DNA of 64,000 bases from positions 4,008,775-4,072,774 of the forward strand of contig NZ_OY781091.1 of assembly GCF_963676275.1 (NCBI RefSeq), given 5' to 3'. Source of the DNA: an uncultured Cohaesibacter sp. Lineage in GTDB: Bacteria; Pseudomonadota; Alphaproteobacteria; Rhizobiales; Cohaesibacteraceae. A model generated the notes under the pieces. It had not been told where the DNA came from, searched no databases, and saw only the letters and a list, made by a program, of their open reading frames with translations. Below, piece after piece: positions 55,805 through 64,000 of this stretch; within the stretch, counting starts at the first letter, position 1; every line of letters begins with the position of its first letter. The translations under genes were made by a program, and so were the position numbers.

Positions 55805-56395
55805 AACACCCCCAAAAACACAACAGACGGCTCTCTTTCTTCATCAATAGCAACGACCAATATCCAGCTCTCTGCCTTTCACAGGTCTCGGTTCTCTCAA
55901 AAGACCAAACTACCAATAACCGGAAATTCAGCGATCACCAAGTTGAAACTGCCCAATTTACGTAGTTCCAAGGACCGACAAGTCCCATTTTCAGGCGCTT
56001 CCCAACCCTTATCCAGACAGATATGCGCATGAGTCGGCAGAACTCACAAAGGTGAATCGCGCAAGATTCTTTATCGCATTCAAATTTAGGAGACAGAATC
56101 GAACTTCGTCAATGCCGCCCGTTCGTCAACAGTCCAAGTCCACAGACGAATGAAATGTCGCCTTTAAATTATGCAAATACTGCTGTTTTGATCGATTGCC
56201 CTTTTGAGCGGATTGACTCTGGACGCCCTGATGATAAATGTCAGGGCGTTTGTAAAACGCCTCTGTCTGCCGGGCTTGCTAAGTGGCAAGGCAGATCCTG
56301 TTTAACCAGATTGCGTTCGCATGTAGAAACGACAATGGACAATTTTTTCGCATTTCCAGGTCGAAAGCATAGGACAATATCCAGAAGCAGAGTTC
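55805..56395. promoter_or_regulatory. Long leader/intergenic region upstream of tkt
   Basis: About 590 bases between two divergent genes. Apart from the hairpin pair at 56223-56261 I see no gene. Frames here lack normal codon patterns. The tkt promoter and the ZauP-like gene's promoter must both be in this stretch. Confidence 0.5.
56223..56261 (+). promoter_or_regulatory. Two mutually exclusive hairpins in the tkt leader
   Basis: Hairpin A pairs ACGCCCTGA (56223-56231) with TCAGGGCGT (56241-56249). Hairpin B pairs GGCGTTT (56245-56251) with AAACGCC (56255-56261). They share GGCGT, so only one can form, as in attenuators or riboswitches. They lie about 135 bases before the tkt start. Confidence 0.4.
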
Positions 56396-58381
56396 ATGAA
56401 CAACATGGATAAACAGACTCGCATGGCACATGCGATCCGCTTTCTTTCAATGGATGCCGTTGAGAAAGCAAACTCCGGACACCCTGGCCTTCCAATGGGT
56501 GCAGCGGACGTTGCTACCGTTCTTTTCACCAAATTCATGCGCATTGATCCGACCAGCCCGAAATGGGCCGATCGTGACCGTTTCGTGATGTCTGGTGGCC
56601 ACGGCTCAATGCTGCTCTACTCCCTGCTGCATCTGCTGGGTTATGAAGACATGACAATCGAGGATCTGGCCAATTTCCGCCAGCTCGGCGCCAAGACCGC
56701 CGGCCATCCCGAATATGGTCATGCCGCAGGCATCGAAACCACAACCGGCCCGCTGGGTCAGGGCATCGCAAATGCTGTCGGCATGGCGATCTCGGAAAAA
56801 TTGCTGGCCGCCAAGTTCGGTGACGATCTGGTAGACCACCGCACCTATGTTCTGGCCGGAGACGGCTGCCTGATGGAAGGCATCAGCCAGGAAGCAATCG
56901 CTCTGGCGGGCCATCTCAAGCTCAACAAGCTGATCCTGCTGTGGGATGACAACAACATCACCATCGACGGCAATGTCAGCGTGTCTGATTCGACCGACCA
57001 GCATGCGCGCTTCAAGGCCTGCAACTGGAACACCATGAGTGTTGACGGTCACGATCAGAAGGCCATCGAAGAAGCCATCGCAGCGGCTCAGGACAGCGAC
57101 AAGCCAACCATGATCGCCTGCAAGACGGTGATCGGCTTCGGCTCCCCCAACAAGGCCGGTACCAATAAGGTGCATGGCGCACCATTGGGTGCAGAGGAAA
57201 TCGCGGCAACCCGCGAAGCTCTTGGCTGGGACTGCGAACCGTTCGACGTGCCCGCAGACATTCGCGATGCATGGCGCATTGCCGGTCTGAATGCGGCTCA
57301 GGCTCACAAGGAATGGCAAAAGCGGCTTGAAGCTGCCGATCCGGAACTGCGCGCCGAATTCGAGCGTCGCATGCGCGGCGATCTGCCATCCGGCTTCGAA
57401 GATGCCATGGCTGCATACAAGAAGTCGCTGGCAGAAGACCCCAAGAATGTGGCAACCCGCAAGGCCTCCGAGATGGCGCTCAACGTCATCACCGAAGCCG
57501 TACCGGAAACCATTGGCGGCTCCGCCGACCTGACCGGCTCGAACAATACCAAGACCCCGTCCACCCTATCGGTCACCCCGGACGACTTCTCCGGTCGTTA
57601 CATGAACTGGGGCATCCGCGAGCATGGCATGGCCTCGGCCATGAACGGCATGGCCCTGCATGGCGGCGTCATTCCTTACGGCGGCACCTTCCTCGTCTTT
57701 GCCGACTATATGCGTGGTGCGATGCGTCTTTCCGCCCTGATGGAACAGCGTGTCATCTATGTTCTGACCCATGACTCCATAGGTCTTGGCGAAGACGGGC
57801 CGACTCACCAGCCGGTTGAAACCCTCGCATCCCTGCGGGCCATCCCGAATATGCTGGTCTTCCGTCCGGCAGACGCCATGGAAACAGCAGAATGCTGGGA
57901 AATCGCCATCAAGTCGGCACATAACCCAAGCTCTCTGGCGCTGACCCGTCAAGGTCTGACCCCGTATCGCACCGAATATTCCGAAGAGAATCTGTGCGCA
58001 CGCGGTGCCTATGTGCTTTCCGACTGCGACGGCGATGCAGAAGTCTCGATCTTTGCATCAGGCTCCGAAGTCGAAATCGCCATGGCAGCCCAGGCCGCTC
58101 TTGCGGAACAGGACATTCTGACCCGCGTCGTCTCCGTGCCATGCTTTGAGCTGTTCGAGGCACAATCGGAAGAATATAAGAAAGACATTCTGGGCACAGC
58201 CAAGGTCAATGTCGGCATCGAGGCAGCCCTTCGCATGGGATGGGACCGCTTCATCGGCTCTGACGGTATCTTTGTCGGCATGGACAGCTTCGGCGCTTCC
58301 GGCCCATATAAAGAACTATATGAAAAATTCGGCATCACCTCCGACAATGTTGTCGCAAAGGTTGTAGAACGCCTAAAATAA
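56396..58381 (+). CDS. tkt: Transketolase
   Basis: A thiamine-diphosphate enzyme of the pentose phosphate and Calvin-type sugar reshuffling pathways; 661 residues, the normal size. The TPP motif is GDGCLMEG near 155 with NN (DDNNITIDG) at the end, the N-terminal substrate region has [13 protein letters not shown] near 28, and the pyrimidine-domain region carries [19 protein letters not shown] near 405 (quoted part: [13 protein letters not shown]). ATG at 56396 is used; a second ATG lies nine bases on. It heads the tkt-gap-pgk carbon-metabolism group and has a long structured leader. Confidence 0.96.
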   Translation: MNNMDKQTRMAHAIRFLSMDAVEKANSGHPGLPMGAADVATVLFTKFMRIDPTSPKWADRDRFVMSGGHGSMLLYSLLHLLGYEDMTIEDLANFRQLGAKTAGHPEYGHAAGIETTTGPLGQGIANAVGMAISEKLLAAKFGDDLVDHRTYVLAGDGCLMEGISQEAIALAGHLKLNKLILLWDDNNITIDGNVSVSDSTDQHARFKACNWNTMSVDGHDQKAIEEAIAAAQDSDKPTMIACKTVIGFGSPNKAGTNKVHGAPLGAEEIAATREALGWDCEPFDVPADIRDAWRIAGLNAAQAHKEWQKRLEAADPELRAEFERRMRGDLPSGFEDAMAAYKKSLAEDPKNVATRKASEMALNVITEAVPETIGGSADLTGSNNTKTPSTLSVTPDDFSGRYMNWGIREHGMASAMNGMALHGGVIPYGGTFLVFADYMRGAMRLSALMEQRVIYVLTHDSIGLGEDGPTHQPVETLASLRAIPNMLVFRPADAMETAECWEIAIKSAHNPSSLALTRQGLTPYRTEYSEENLCARGAYVLSDCDGDAEVSIFASGSEVEIAMAAQAALAEQDILTRVVSVPCFELFEAQSEEYKKDILGTAKVNVGIEAALRMGWDRFIGSDGIFVGMDSFGASGPYKELYEKFGITSDNVVAKVVERLK

Positions 58382-58406
58382 GCGTAAACACTTATCACAC
58401 ACATGC

Positions 58407-58441
58407 AATTGGCAGGAAAAATTTGTTTTTTTCTGCCAATT
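58407..58441 (+). terminator. Hairpin terminator of tkt
   Basis: AATTGGCAG...CTGCCAATT with A5 and T6 extending the stem to 15 pairs with one mismatch, 26 bases past the tkt stop. The T-run is inside the stem, so this is an A/T-framed hairpin of moderate strength. The rest of 58442-58609 is the gap promoter region. Confidence 0.65.
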
Positions 58442-58609
58442 CGCTTGGCAGAGATGTTGAATTGTCATACGACAAAAGTATATTGTCCACCTAATATGAG
58501 ATCGATCAAGGCGCGGACATAAACCCTCTTATATCACGCGTTCATCAAGTTGATCTAAGTGCAAGACCGGCTCGATAAGATAAAGTGCCGGCTAAATCAG
58601 GAGAAAGTC

Positions 58610-59620
58610 ATGACTGTTAAAGTGGCGATCAATGGTTTCGGTCGTATTGGCCGTAACGTGCTTCGTGCTATCATCGAATCCGGCCGTACCGACATCGAAG
58701 TTGTTGCTATCAACGACCTCGGCCCAGTTGAAACCAACGCTCATCTGGTACGTTTCGACTCTGTACATGGCAAATTCCCTGGCACCGTTACCGTTGACGG
58801 CGACACCATCGACGTAGGTCGTGGTCCGATCAAGGTAACCGCCATCCGCAACCCTGAAGAACTGCCTTGGGGCGAACTGGGTGTTGACGTTGCAATGGAA
58901 TGCACCGGCATCTTCACCGCCAAGGAAAAAGCTTCCATGCACCTGACCGCTGGTGCAAAACGCGTTCTGGTTTCCGCACCTGCTGCAGGCGCTGACAAAA
59001 CCATCGTTTATGGCGTCAACCACGACACCCTGACTGCTGAAGATCTGGTCGTTTCCAACGCCTCTTGCACCACCAACTGCCTGTCTCCGGTTGCTTATGC
59101 ACTGAACGAAGCTGTTGGCATTGAAAAAGGCTTCATGACCACCATTCACTCCTACACGGGTGACCAGCCTACTCTCGACACCATGCACAAGGACCTGTAT
59201 CGCGCACGCGCTGCTGCCCTGTCCATGATCCCGACCTCTACCGGCGCTGCAAAAGCTGTTGGTCTGGTTCTGCCTGAACTGGCTGGCAAGCTGGACGGTG
59301 TTGCAATCCGCGTTCCGACCCCGAACGTATCGGTTGTCGACCTGGTATTCGAAGCCAAGAAAGACACCACCGTTGAAGAAATCAACGCTGCGGTCAGAGC
59401 TGCTGCCGACGGCAAACTGAAGGGCGTTCTGGGCTACACCGATCTGCCGAACGTTTCCTCCGACTTCAACCATGACAGCCACTCTTCCATCTTCCACATG
59501 GATCAGACCAAAGTCATGGACGGCCGCATGGTTCGTATCCTGAGCTGGTACGACAACGAATGGGGCTTCTCCAACCGTATGGGCGACACTGCAGTCGCTA
59601 TGGCTAAACTCATCAAATAA
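58610..59620 (+). CDS. gap: Glyceraldehyde-3-phosphate dehydrogenase
   Basis: The glycolytic/gluconeogenic enzyme that interconverts glyceraldehyde-3-phosphate and 1,3-bisphosphoglycerate. The 336-residue protein has the NAD loop [16 protein letters not shown] near 4, the catalytic cysteine in [12 protein letters not shown] near 150 and the catalytic histidine in the following segment (IHSYTGDQ near 177). AGGAG precedes the ATG by nine bases. Codon use differs from its neighbours, with more GTT, GCT and CGT, typical of highly expressed genes. It is followed by a strong compound terminator before pgk. Confidence 0.97.
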   Translation: MTVKVAINGFGRIGRNVLRAIIESGRTDIEVVAINDLGPVETNAHLVRFDSVHGKFPGTVTVDGDTIDVGRGPIKVTAIRNPEELPWGELGVDVAMECTGIFTAKEKASMHLTAGAKRVLVSAPAAGADKTIVYGVNHDTLTAEDLVVSNASCTTNCLSPVAYALNEAVGIEKGFMTTIHSYTGDQPTLDTMHKDLYRARAAALSMIPTSTGAAKAVGLVLPELAGKLDGVAIRVPTPNVSVVDLVFEAKKDTTVEEINAAVRAAADGKLKGVLGYTDLPNVSSDFNHDSHSSIFHMDQTKVMDGRMVRILSWYDNEWGFSNRMGDTAVAMAKLIK

Positions 59621-59635
59621 TTGATGACAGCCTTT

Positions 59636-59731
59636 TCTGCCGGAGCAATCCGGCAGAATGTGAAATCTTCAAAGGCGCTGTTTTAGAGACAAAACCGGAC
59701 TAGCGGTTTTTAGTCCGGAAACAGCGCCTTT
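59636..59731 (+). terminator. Compound terminator between gap and pgk
   Basis: A 10-bp TTCTGCCGGA / TCCGGCAGAA hairpin at 59636-59659, then a large one: outer AAGGCGCTGTTT / AAACAGCGCCTT arms (59672-59683 and 59719-59730) enclosing an inner CCGGACTA / TAGTCCGG stem, followed by TTTT. pgk starts 150 bases later. Confidence 0.88.
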
Positions 59732-59880
59732 TCTACTTCATGAGCGGCAGACATGCCGCGCCTGAAAAGGCAGCATGGGTAGGGCACCCGACCTGAAGCC
59801 TTGGCCGGTCCGCAAAAGACCGAGAGGCTTTTATCAGACACCCAGCCGAGAAAAGCTCGGCCAGACTGTAGGATCATCCA

Positions 59881-61074
59881 ATGGCGAATTTCAAAACCCT
59901 TGATGATGTAGAACTCTCCGGCAAACGCGTGCTCGTTCGCGTTGACCTCAATGTCCCGATGAAAGACGGTGAAGTAACCGATACCACCCGTATCGACCGC
60001 ATCGTCCCGACCCTTTCGGAAATCTCCGAAAAAGGTGGCAAGGTGATCATTCTTGCCCATTTCGGTCGCCCCAAGGGCGAGAAGGTTCCAGAAATGAGCC
60101 TCAAGCAGGTTGTTCCGGCGCTCTCCAAGGCCCTCAAGATGCCGGTCGGCTTCGCTGAAGACTGCATCGGTGAAGTGGCAAAGGCCGCCATCGACAATAT
60201 GGCAAATGGCGACATTCTTGTTCTTGAAAATACCCGCTATTACAAGGGCGAAGAAAAGAACGATCCTGAATTTGCCGCACAGCTGGGTGCCAATGGCGAT
60301 CTGCTCGTAGCCGACGCTTTCTCCGTCTCCCACCGTGCCCATGTTTCCACCGAAGGCCTCTGCCATCATATGCCAGCCGTTGCCGGCCGCACCATGCAGC
60401 AGGAACTCGAAGCCCTTGATTCCGCACTCGGCACCCCGAACCGTCCGGTTCTGGCTGTTGTCGGCGGCGCCAAGGTTTCCACCAAGATCGACCTGCTCGA
60501 AAATCTTGTCACCAAGGTTGACGGTCTGGTCATTGGCGGCGGCATGGCAAACACCTTCCTCGCCGCTCAGGGCAAGGATGTTGGCAAGTCCCTTTGCGAA
60601 CATGATCTGGCTGAAACCGCAAAACGCATTCTGGCTGCTGCCGAGAAAGCCGGCTGCGAAATCATCCTGCCGGTTGACGCTCTCGTCGCCAAGGAATTCG
60701 CCGCCAACGCCCCTCACGAAGTGCTTGACGTCGACAGCATTCCCGCTGACGGCATGATGCTCGACGTTGGACCGAAATCCGTGGAAGCCGTTGTTGCCTG
60801 GATCAAAAAGGCCAACACCGTGGTCTGGAACGGCCCGCTCGGTGCCTTTGAAATCGCTCCGTTTGACACAGCAACCGTTGCTGCCGCCAAGGCTGCCGCC
60901 GAGCAGACCAAGGCTGGCAAGCTGACCTCCGTTGCCGGTGGTGGCGACACCGTTGCCGCCCTCAACCATGCCGGTGTCTATGACGACTTCTCCTACATCT
61001 CCACCGCTGGCGGTGCATTCCTTGAATGGATGGAAGGCAAGGCCCTTCCGGGTGTTGAAGTTCTCAAGGCCTGA
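59881..61074 (+). CDS. pgk: Phosphoglycerate kinase
   Basis: It catalyses 1,3-bisphosphoglycerate plus ADP to 3-phosphoglycerate plus ATP. Length 397 residues. The signature [19 protein letters not shown] near 22, HFGRPKGEK near 60, and the ATP-binding [10 protein letters not shown] near 355 and GPLGAFE near 320 are present. The start [22 protein letters not shown] at 59881 fits the family. pgk ends in a hairpin terminator. Its 3-phosphoglycerate feeds serA, encoded 27 kb away on the other strand. Confidence 0.97.
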   Translation: MANFKTLDDVELSGKRVLVRVDLNVPMKDGEVTDTTRIDRIVPTLSEISEKGGKVIILAHFGRPKGEKVPEMSLKQVVPALSKALKMPVGFAEDCIGEVAKAAIDNMANGDILVLENTRYYKGEEKNDPEFAAQLGANGDLLVADAFSVSHRAHVSTEGLCHHMPAVAGRTMQQELEALDSALGTPNRPVLAVVGGAKVSTKIDLLENLVTKVDGLVIGGGMANTFLAAQGKDVGKSLCEHDLAETAKRILAAAEKAGCEIILPVDALVAKEFAANAPHEVLDVDSIPADGMMLDVGPKSVEAVVAWIKKANTVVWNGPLGAFEIAPFDTATVAAAKAAAEQTKAGKLTSVAGGGDTVAALNHAGVYDDFSYISTAGGAFLEWMEGKALPGVEVLKA

Positions 61075-61098
61075 TAGCCGAAGCGTTTGAAATGAAAG

Positions 61099-61131
61099 AT
61101 GCGCCGATCCCACGGATTGGCGCATTTTTTA
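61099..61131 (+). terminator. pgk terminator
   Basis: ATGCGCC / GGCGCAT stem with an inner GATCC / GGATT near-pair, followed by TTTTTT, 25 bases past the pgk stop. Confidence 0.9.
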
Positions 61132-61224
61132 TGTCAGCGCCCTTGTTCCCCTTGCAACAGGGGCGCTTTTGCGAGATATGAGAGCAACGAAAGAGATCCA
61201 CCCAATCCAAAAGGCAGTCACATC

Positions 61225-61863
61225 ATGGAGCCCACCCAGATTTATCTCGTTACCCCGCGGCACATTGATCTGGAAACCTTCCCGGCCCAATTGCAGGCAG
61301 CCATGGAGGGCGGCGAGATCGCAGCACTGCTGATCGATTGCGAAACCGGCAATGACAATGAATTGCAGAAGATCGCCCAGACCATCGCGCCGATAGCCCA
61401 GAAAAAGGACATTGCCGTGGTTCTGCGCGGCGATTCCCGCGTGGCCGGTCGCACCAAATGCGATGGCCTGCATATCGATGGCGATCTGACCGACATCCGC
61501 AATGGTGTCGAGGATTATGCAAACCGCTTCATGCTCGGCGCTGAAGGCGGCAACAAACGCCATACGGCCATGGAAATCGGCGAAAGCGGCATCGACTATA
61601 TCATGTTCGGACGTCTGGACGCACCGACCGCCGAGACCATTCATGAAAAGTCTCTCGAAATGGCCGACTGGTGGTCGAGCCTGTTCGAAGTCCCTGCGGT
61701 CATTGTCGGCGGCATGGATCTTTCAGAATGCACAAAGGTATCAGCCATGGCTATCGAATTCATTGCCCTGCGCGAAGCCATCTGGGAGCATGAAGCCGGA
61801 CCTCAGGTCGCAATTCAGGAAGCCCTGAGCCTGCTCGCCGAAGGGGCGAAAGAGCAATCCTGA
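61225..61863 (+). CDS. Thiamine-phosphate synthase-like protein (ThiE family)
   Basis: A 212-residue TIM-barrel protein of the ThiE/TenI superfamily. ThiE joins the pyrimidine and thiazole parts of thiamine. The opening YLVTPRHIDLETFPAQL (near 7), KKDIAVVLRGDSRVAGRTKCDGLHIDG near 65 (quoted part: LRGDSRVAGRTKCDGLHIDG) and VIVGGMDLSE near 160 follow the pattern, but several ThiE consensus residues are only partly met, so a paralogous role is possible. Its place after pgk occurs in other Hyphomicrobiales. ATG at 61225 is preferred; the longer frame starts inside the terminator. Confidence 0.7.
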   Translation: MEPTQIYLVTPRHIDLETFPAQLQAAMEGGEIAALLIDCETGNDNELQKIAQTIAPIAQKKDIAVVLRGDSRVAGRTKCDGLHIDGDLTDIRNGVEDYANRFMLGAEGGNKRHTAMEIGESGIDYIMFGRLDAPTAETIHEKSLEMADWWSSLFEVPAVIVGGMDLSECTKVSAMAIEFIALREAIWEHEAGPQVAIQEALSLLAEGAKEQS

Positions 61864-61976
61864 CGCCGCATCTGCCCCGGCAAGGACAAAAGACCACAGA
61901 ATAGCCGAAATTGGTTGTCAAACCACACTGCACCGGGCATATCGTCAGCCCTGCAACGACGTCTGATTACAAGGTC

Positions 61977-63170
61977 ATGTTTCCAAACAACATATCTGCC
62001 TCTGGCACGACCCCGCTCACATCCCGCCCTCTGCGGCACCTTTGTTCCGGCTCGACATTCGCTTCGGCCCCGGCGCAGACACGGGTGCAGAAACTGGCTC
62101 TATCTCTGGCGCTGATGCTCGCTTTTGCCTTAACGCCCTTGCATGCCATGGCACAGGGCATGGGCGTACAGGTCACACCGACACCCATTTTCGGAAGCAA
62201 TTCTGAGACGGATGAGAGCAGCGCGACCGCCACCGCATCGGATGGGAGTGATCAGGAAAATGGCGAGACAAACACGCTTCAGGATGGTTCCGCATCGATC
62301 ACTGATCCGACCAATCCATTCGAAGTGCCTCGTTTTGTGCTCAAGACAACCTCTGCCTATTCCGCCTACCAGCGCGGCTTCTATCTGACAGCCTTTGCGC
62401 TGGCGACCAAACAGGCCGGTCTGGGCGACATCTACTCCCAGACCCTGCTTGGCGAGCTCTATCTGATGGGCAACGGCGTCGAGCAGGACCCAAAGGAAGC
62501 TGCCAGCTGGTTCGAGCTTGCCGCAGACAAGGGTGACCGAGAGGCACAGTTCAGCCTCGGCATGCTCTATGCGCGTGGCGAAGGCGTCGACAAGGATCTC
62601 AACAAGGCGCTCTTCTATTTCCAGAAGGCCGCAGCCCAGCATCAGAAAAATGCCCAGTTCAATCTGGGCCTGTTGTATCTGCGCGGCCAGATGGTCGAAC
62701 CCGACGTGACAAAAGCCATGGACCTTTTGACCAAATCGGCCCAGCAGGGGGTTGCGGCAGCGCAATATACTTTGGCCAATCTGTATCAGTCGGATTATTT
62801 CCCCGCCCCCAATCTCGATCAGGCGGCCTATTGGATGCATCGGGCGGCACAGGGCGGCTTTCTCGACGCACAGCTTGAATTCGGCCTCATGCTATTCAAC
62901 GGCAAGGGCGTGCAGCAGGATTTCCCCGCCGCGCGCGCATGGCTCAAACAGGCAGCAGACGCTGGCAGCATTCTGGCCCAGAACCGTCTGGCCCGCATTC
63001 TGGCCAGAGGCTATGGAGAGCCCCCTGCCCCGGTGGATGCCGCCAAATATTATCTCCTGTCCAAACGCGCAGGCAAAAGCGACGAATGGCTGGAGAAATT
63101 CTTCAAGGAATTGCCGGACAAGGAAAAGCAGCTGGCAATCAAGGCGCTCAAAAATCAAACATTCTGGTAA
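61977..63170 (+). CDS. Secreted Sel1/TPR-repeat protein
   Basis: A 397-residue protein with a signal segment (about residues 38-58, LALSLALMLAFALTPLHAMA), a polar Ser/Thr-rich stretch and at least six Sel1-like repeats of about 36 residues from about 130 to 350 (AASWFELAADKGDREAQFSLG, GEGVDKDLNKALFYFQKAA as examples). Sel1 repeats mediate protein-protein contacts, often in envelope quality control or signalling. The start is uncertain: ATG at 61977 or the earlier frame start at 61911; the signal peptide is preceded by about 37 residues either way. Function unknown. Confidence 0.8.
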   Translation: MFPNNISASGTTPLTSRPLRHLCSGSTFASAPAQTRVQKLALSLALMLAFALTPLHAMAQGMGVQVTPTPIFGSNSETDESSATATASDGSDQENGETNTLQDGSASITDPTNPFEVPRFVLKTTSAYSAYQRGFYLTAFALATKQAGLGDIYSQTLLGELYLMGNGVEQDPKEAASWFELAADKGDREAQFSLGMLYARGEGVDKDLNKALFYFQKAAAQHQKNAQFNLGLLYLRGQMVEPDVTKAMDLLTKSAQQGVAAAQYTLANLYQSDYFPAPNLDQAAYWMHRAAQGGFLDAQLEFGLMLFNGKGVQQDFPAARAWLKQAADAGSILAQNRLARILARGYGEPPAPVDAAKYYLLSKRAGKSDEWLEKFFKELPDKEKQLAIKALKNQTFW

Positions 63171-63418
63171 GCGATTTGCGCTTCTGAGTGCCTGACCTGG
63201 GCGCTCAGTTGCGGATTTCGAAAGCATTTAGGCAGTTTTACGCCAGAAAATCTGCCAAAAGCCTTGCAAAAAGACCCTGAATATGGTCCTACAAGGCACA
63301 CCTGCCCCGAAACTCTTCAGACTTGATTGAACCGTGCGGGGCCTTTTCACCCTATGGCAATATTACAGGATCGCTGCAGCCGTATTCGTCTCGCGTCCTG
63401 TCAGCAAGATGGCTTGTT

Positions 63419-63982
63419 ATGAAGATCAATGGCAACGAAATCCGTCCTGGCAACGTAATCGAACATCAGAGCACGATCTGGGTCGCGGTGAAAGTGAATG
63501 CAGTCAAACCCGGCAAGGGCGGCGCATTTGCTCAGGTTGAACTGAAAAACCTTCTCGATGGCCGCAAGCTCAACGAACGCTTCCGCGCCAGCGAAACCGT
63601 CGAGCGCGTGCGTCTGGAGCAGAAAGACTTCACATTCCTCTATGAAGAAGGTGAGAATCTGGTCTTCATGGACACCGAATCCTATGAGCAGCTCGAGCTG
63701 AACAAGGATTTCGTCGGCGAACGCGCCGCATTCCTGCAAGACGGCATGCCCGTTGTTGTCGAACTCTATGAAGAAAAGCCGATCGGCATCGATCTGCCCG
63801 ATCAGGTCGTTCTGGAAGTGACAGAGACCGAGCCGACCATCAAGGGTCAGACCCAGTCTTCTTCCTACAAGCCGGCAATGCTGGAAAATGGCGTGCGCTG
63901 CATGGTTCCGCCATTCATCACCACCGGCGAAAAGATTGTCGTCGACACCAACGAAATCGTCTATATGAAACGCGCCGAATAG
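63419..63982 (+). CDS. efp: Elongation factor P
   Basis: EF-P relieves ribosome stalling at consecutive prolines. The 187-residue length matches the family. The three domains are present: KOW-like N-terminal domain with the modifiable lysine in [16 protein letters not shown] near 32-34, OB domain [20 protein letters not shown] near 61, and the C-terminal domain ending [17 protein letters not shown] at 63419 starts [17 protein letters not shown]. It is the last gene in the window. No yjeA-type lysyltransferase is in view. Confidence 0.96.
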   Translation: MKINGNEIRPGNVIEHQSTIWVAVKVNAVKPGKGGAFAQVELKNLLDGRKLNERFRASETVERVRLEQKDFTFLYEEGENLVFMDTESYEQLELNKDFVGERAAFLQDGMPVVVELYEEKPIGIDLPDQVVLEVTETEPTIKGQTQSSSYKPAMLENGVRCMVPPFITTGEKIVVDTNEIVYMKRAE

Positions 63983-64000
63983 GCCGCTTTCATTTTCCGG

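Noticed and set aside
61918-62050. An extended start of the Sel1 protein at 61911
   Set aside because: The extra 22 residues lack support and the signal peptide lies further in; the start at 61977 is only modestly better, so both are mentioned.

Overview
The window is chromosomal DNA from an alphaproteobacterium of the Hyphomicrobiales (Rhizobiales) type. Several things point there: a ChpT phosphotransferase next to CheA, a DUF1134/EipA envelope protein, an Omp25-like barrel with consensus CtrA boxes upstream, a serC-motif leader, the order ruvC-ruvA-ruvB-ybgC-tolQ-tolR-tolA-tolB-pal-cpoB-tilS-ftsH-glmM, and zapA-6S RNA-fau beside tkt-gap-pgk. I cannot name the genus. Almost everything is core housekeeping; no insertion sequence, prophage or CRISPR array was seen.

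Layout. 1-5 kb: the start of cheA, chpT, a secreted YHS protein, eipA and a membrane-anchored coiled-coil protein. 4.8-8.4 kb: uup and prfC. 8.5-12.5 kb: three secreted proteins of unknown function, two of them paralogues with a glycine zipper, a peptidoglycan-binding-like repeat and a four-cysteine C-terminal domain. 12.6-16 kb: ilvD and a stand-alone TrpB paralogue. 16.2-21.7 kb: a complete arginine-to-spermidine route (arginine decarboxylase, carboxyspermidine dehydrogenase, carboxyspermidine decarboxylase, agmatinase). 21.8-26.2 kb: a secreted coiled-coil protein, a GNAT enzyme, a RES-Xre toxin-antitoxin pair with ybaK, a dCMP-type deaminase, two tRNA-Glu genes and a small membrane protein. 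26.2-35 kb: rluD, rpoH, a large single-pass membrane protein, purA, serA and serC. 35.2-38.7 kb: an outer-membrane barrel, an EamA transporter and glmM. 39-51.5 kb: ftsH, tilS, the Tol-Pal system and ruvABC on the minus strand. 51.6-56 kb: a small membrane protein, yebC, a YmdB-type phosphoesterase, fau, 6S RNA, zapA and a ZauP-like coiled-coil gene. 56.4-64 kb: tkt, gap, pgk, a ThiE-like gene, a Sel1-repeat protein and efp.

Common themes. Envelope biogenesis and division genes (eipA, Tol-Pal, glmM, ftsH, zapA) are concentrated here. TTAA-N7-TTAA boxes, or one-mismatch versions, lie upstream of the barrel gene, tolQ, pal and possibly cheA, which suggests CtrA cell-cycle control; ChpT, the phosphotransferase feeding CtrA, is in the same window. 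Less ordinary features are the paralogous secreted pair, the TrpB paralogue without trpA, the RES-Xre locus with a palindromic operator-like site, and two mutually exclusive hairpins in the tkt leader.
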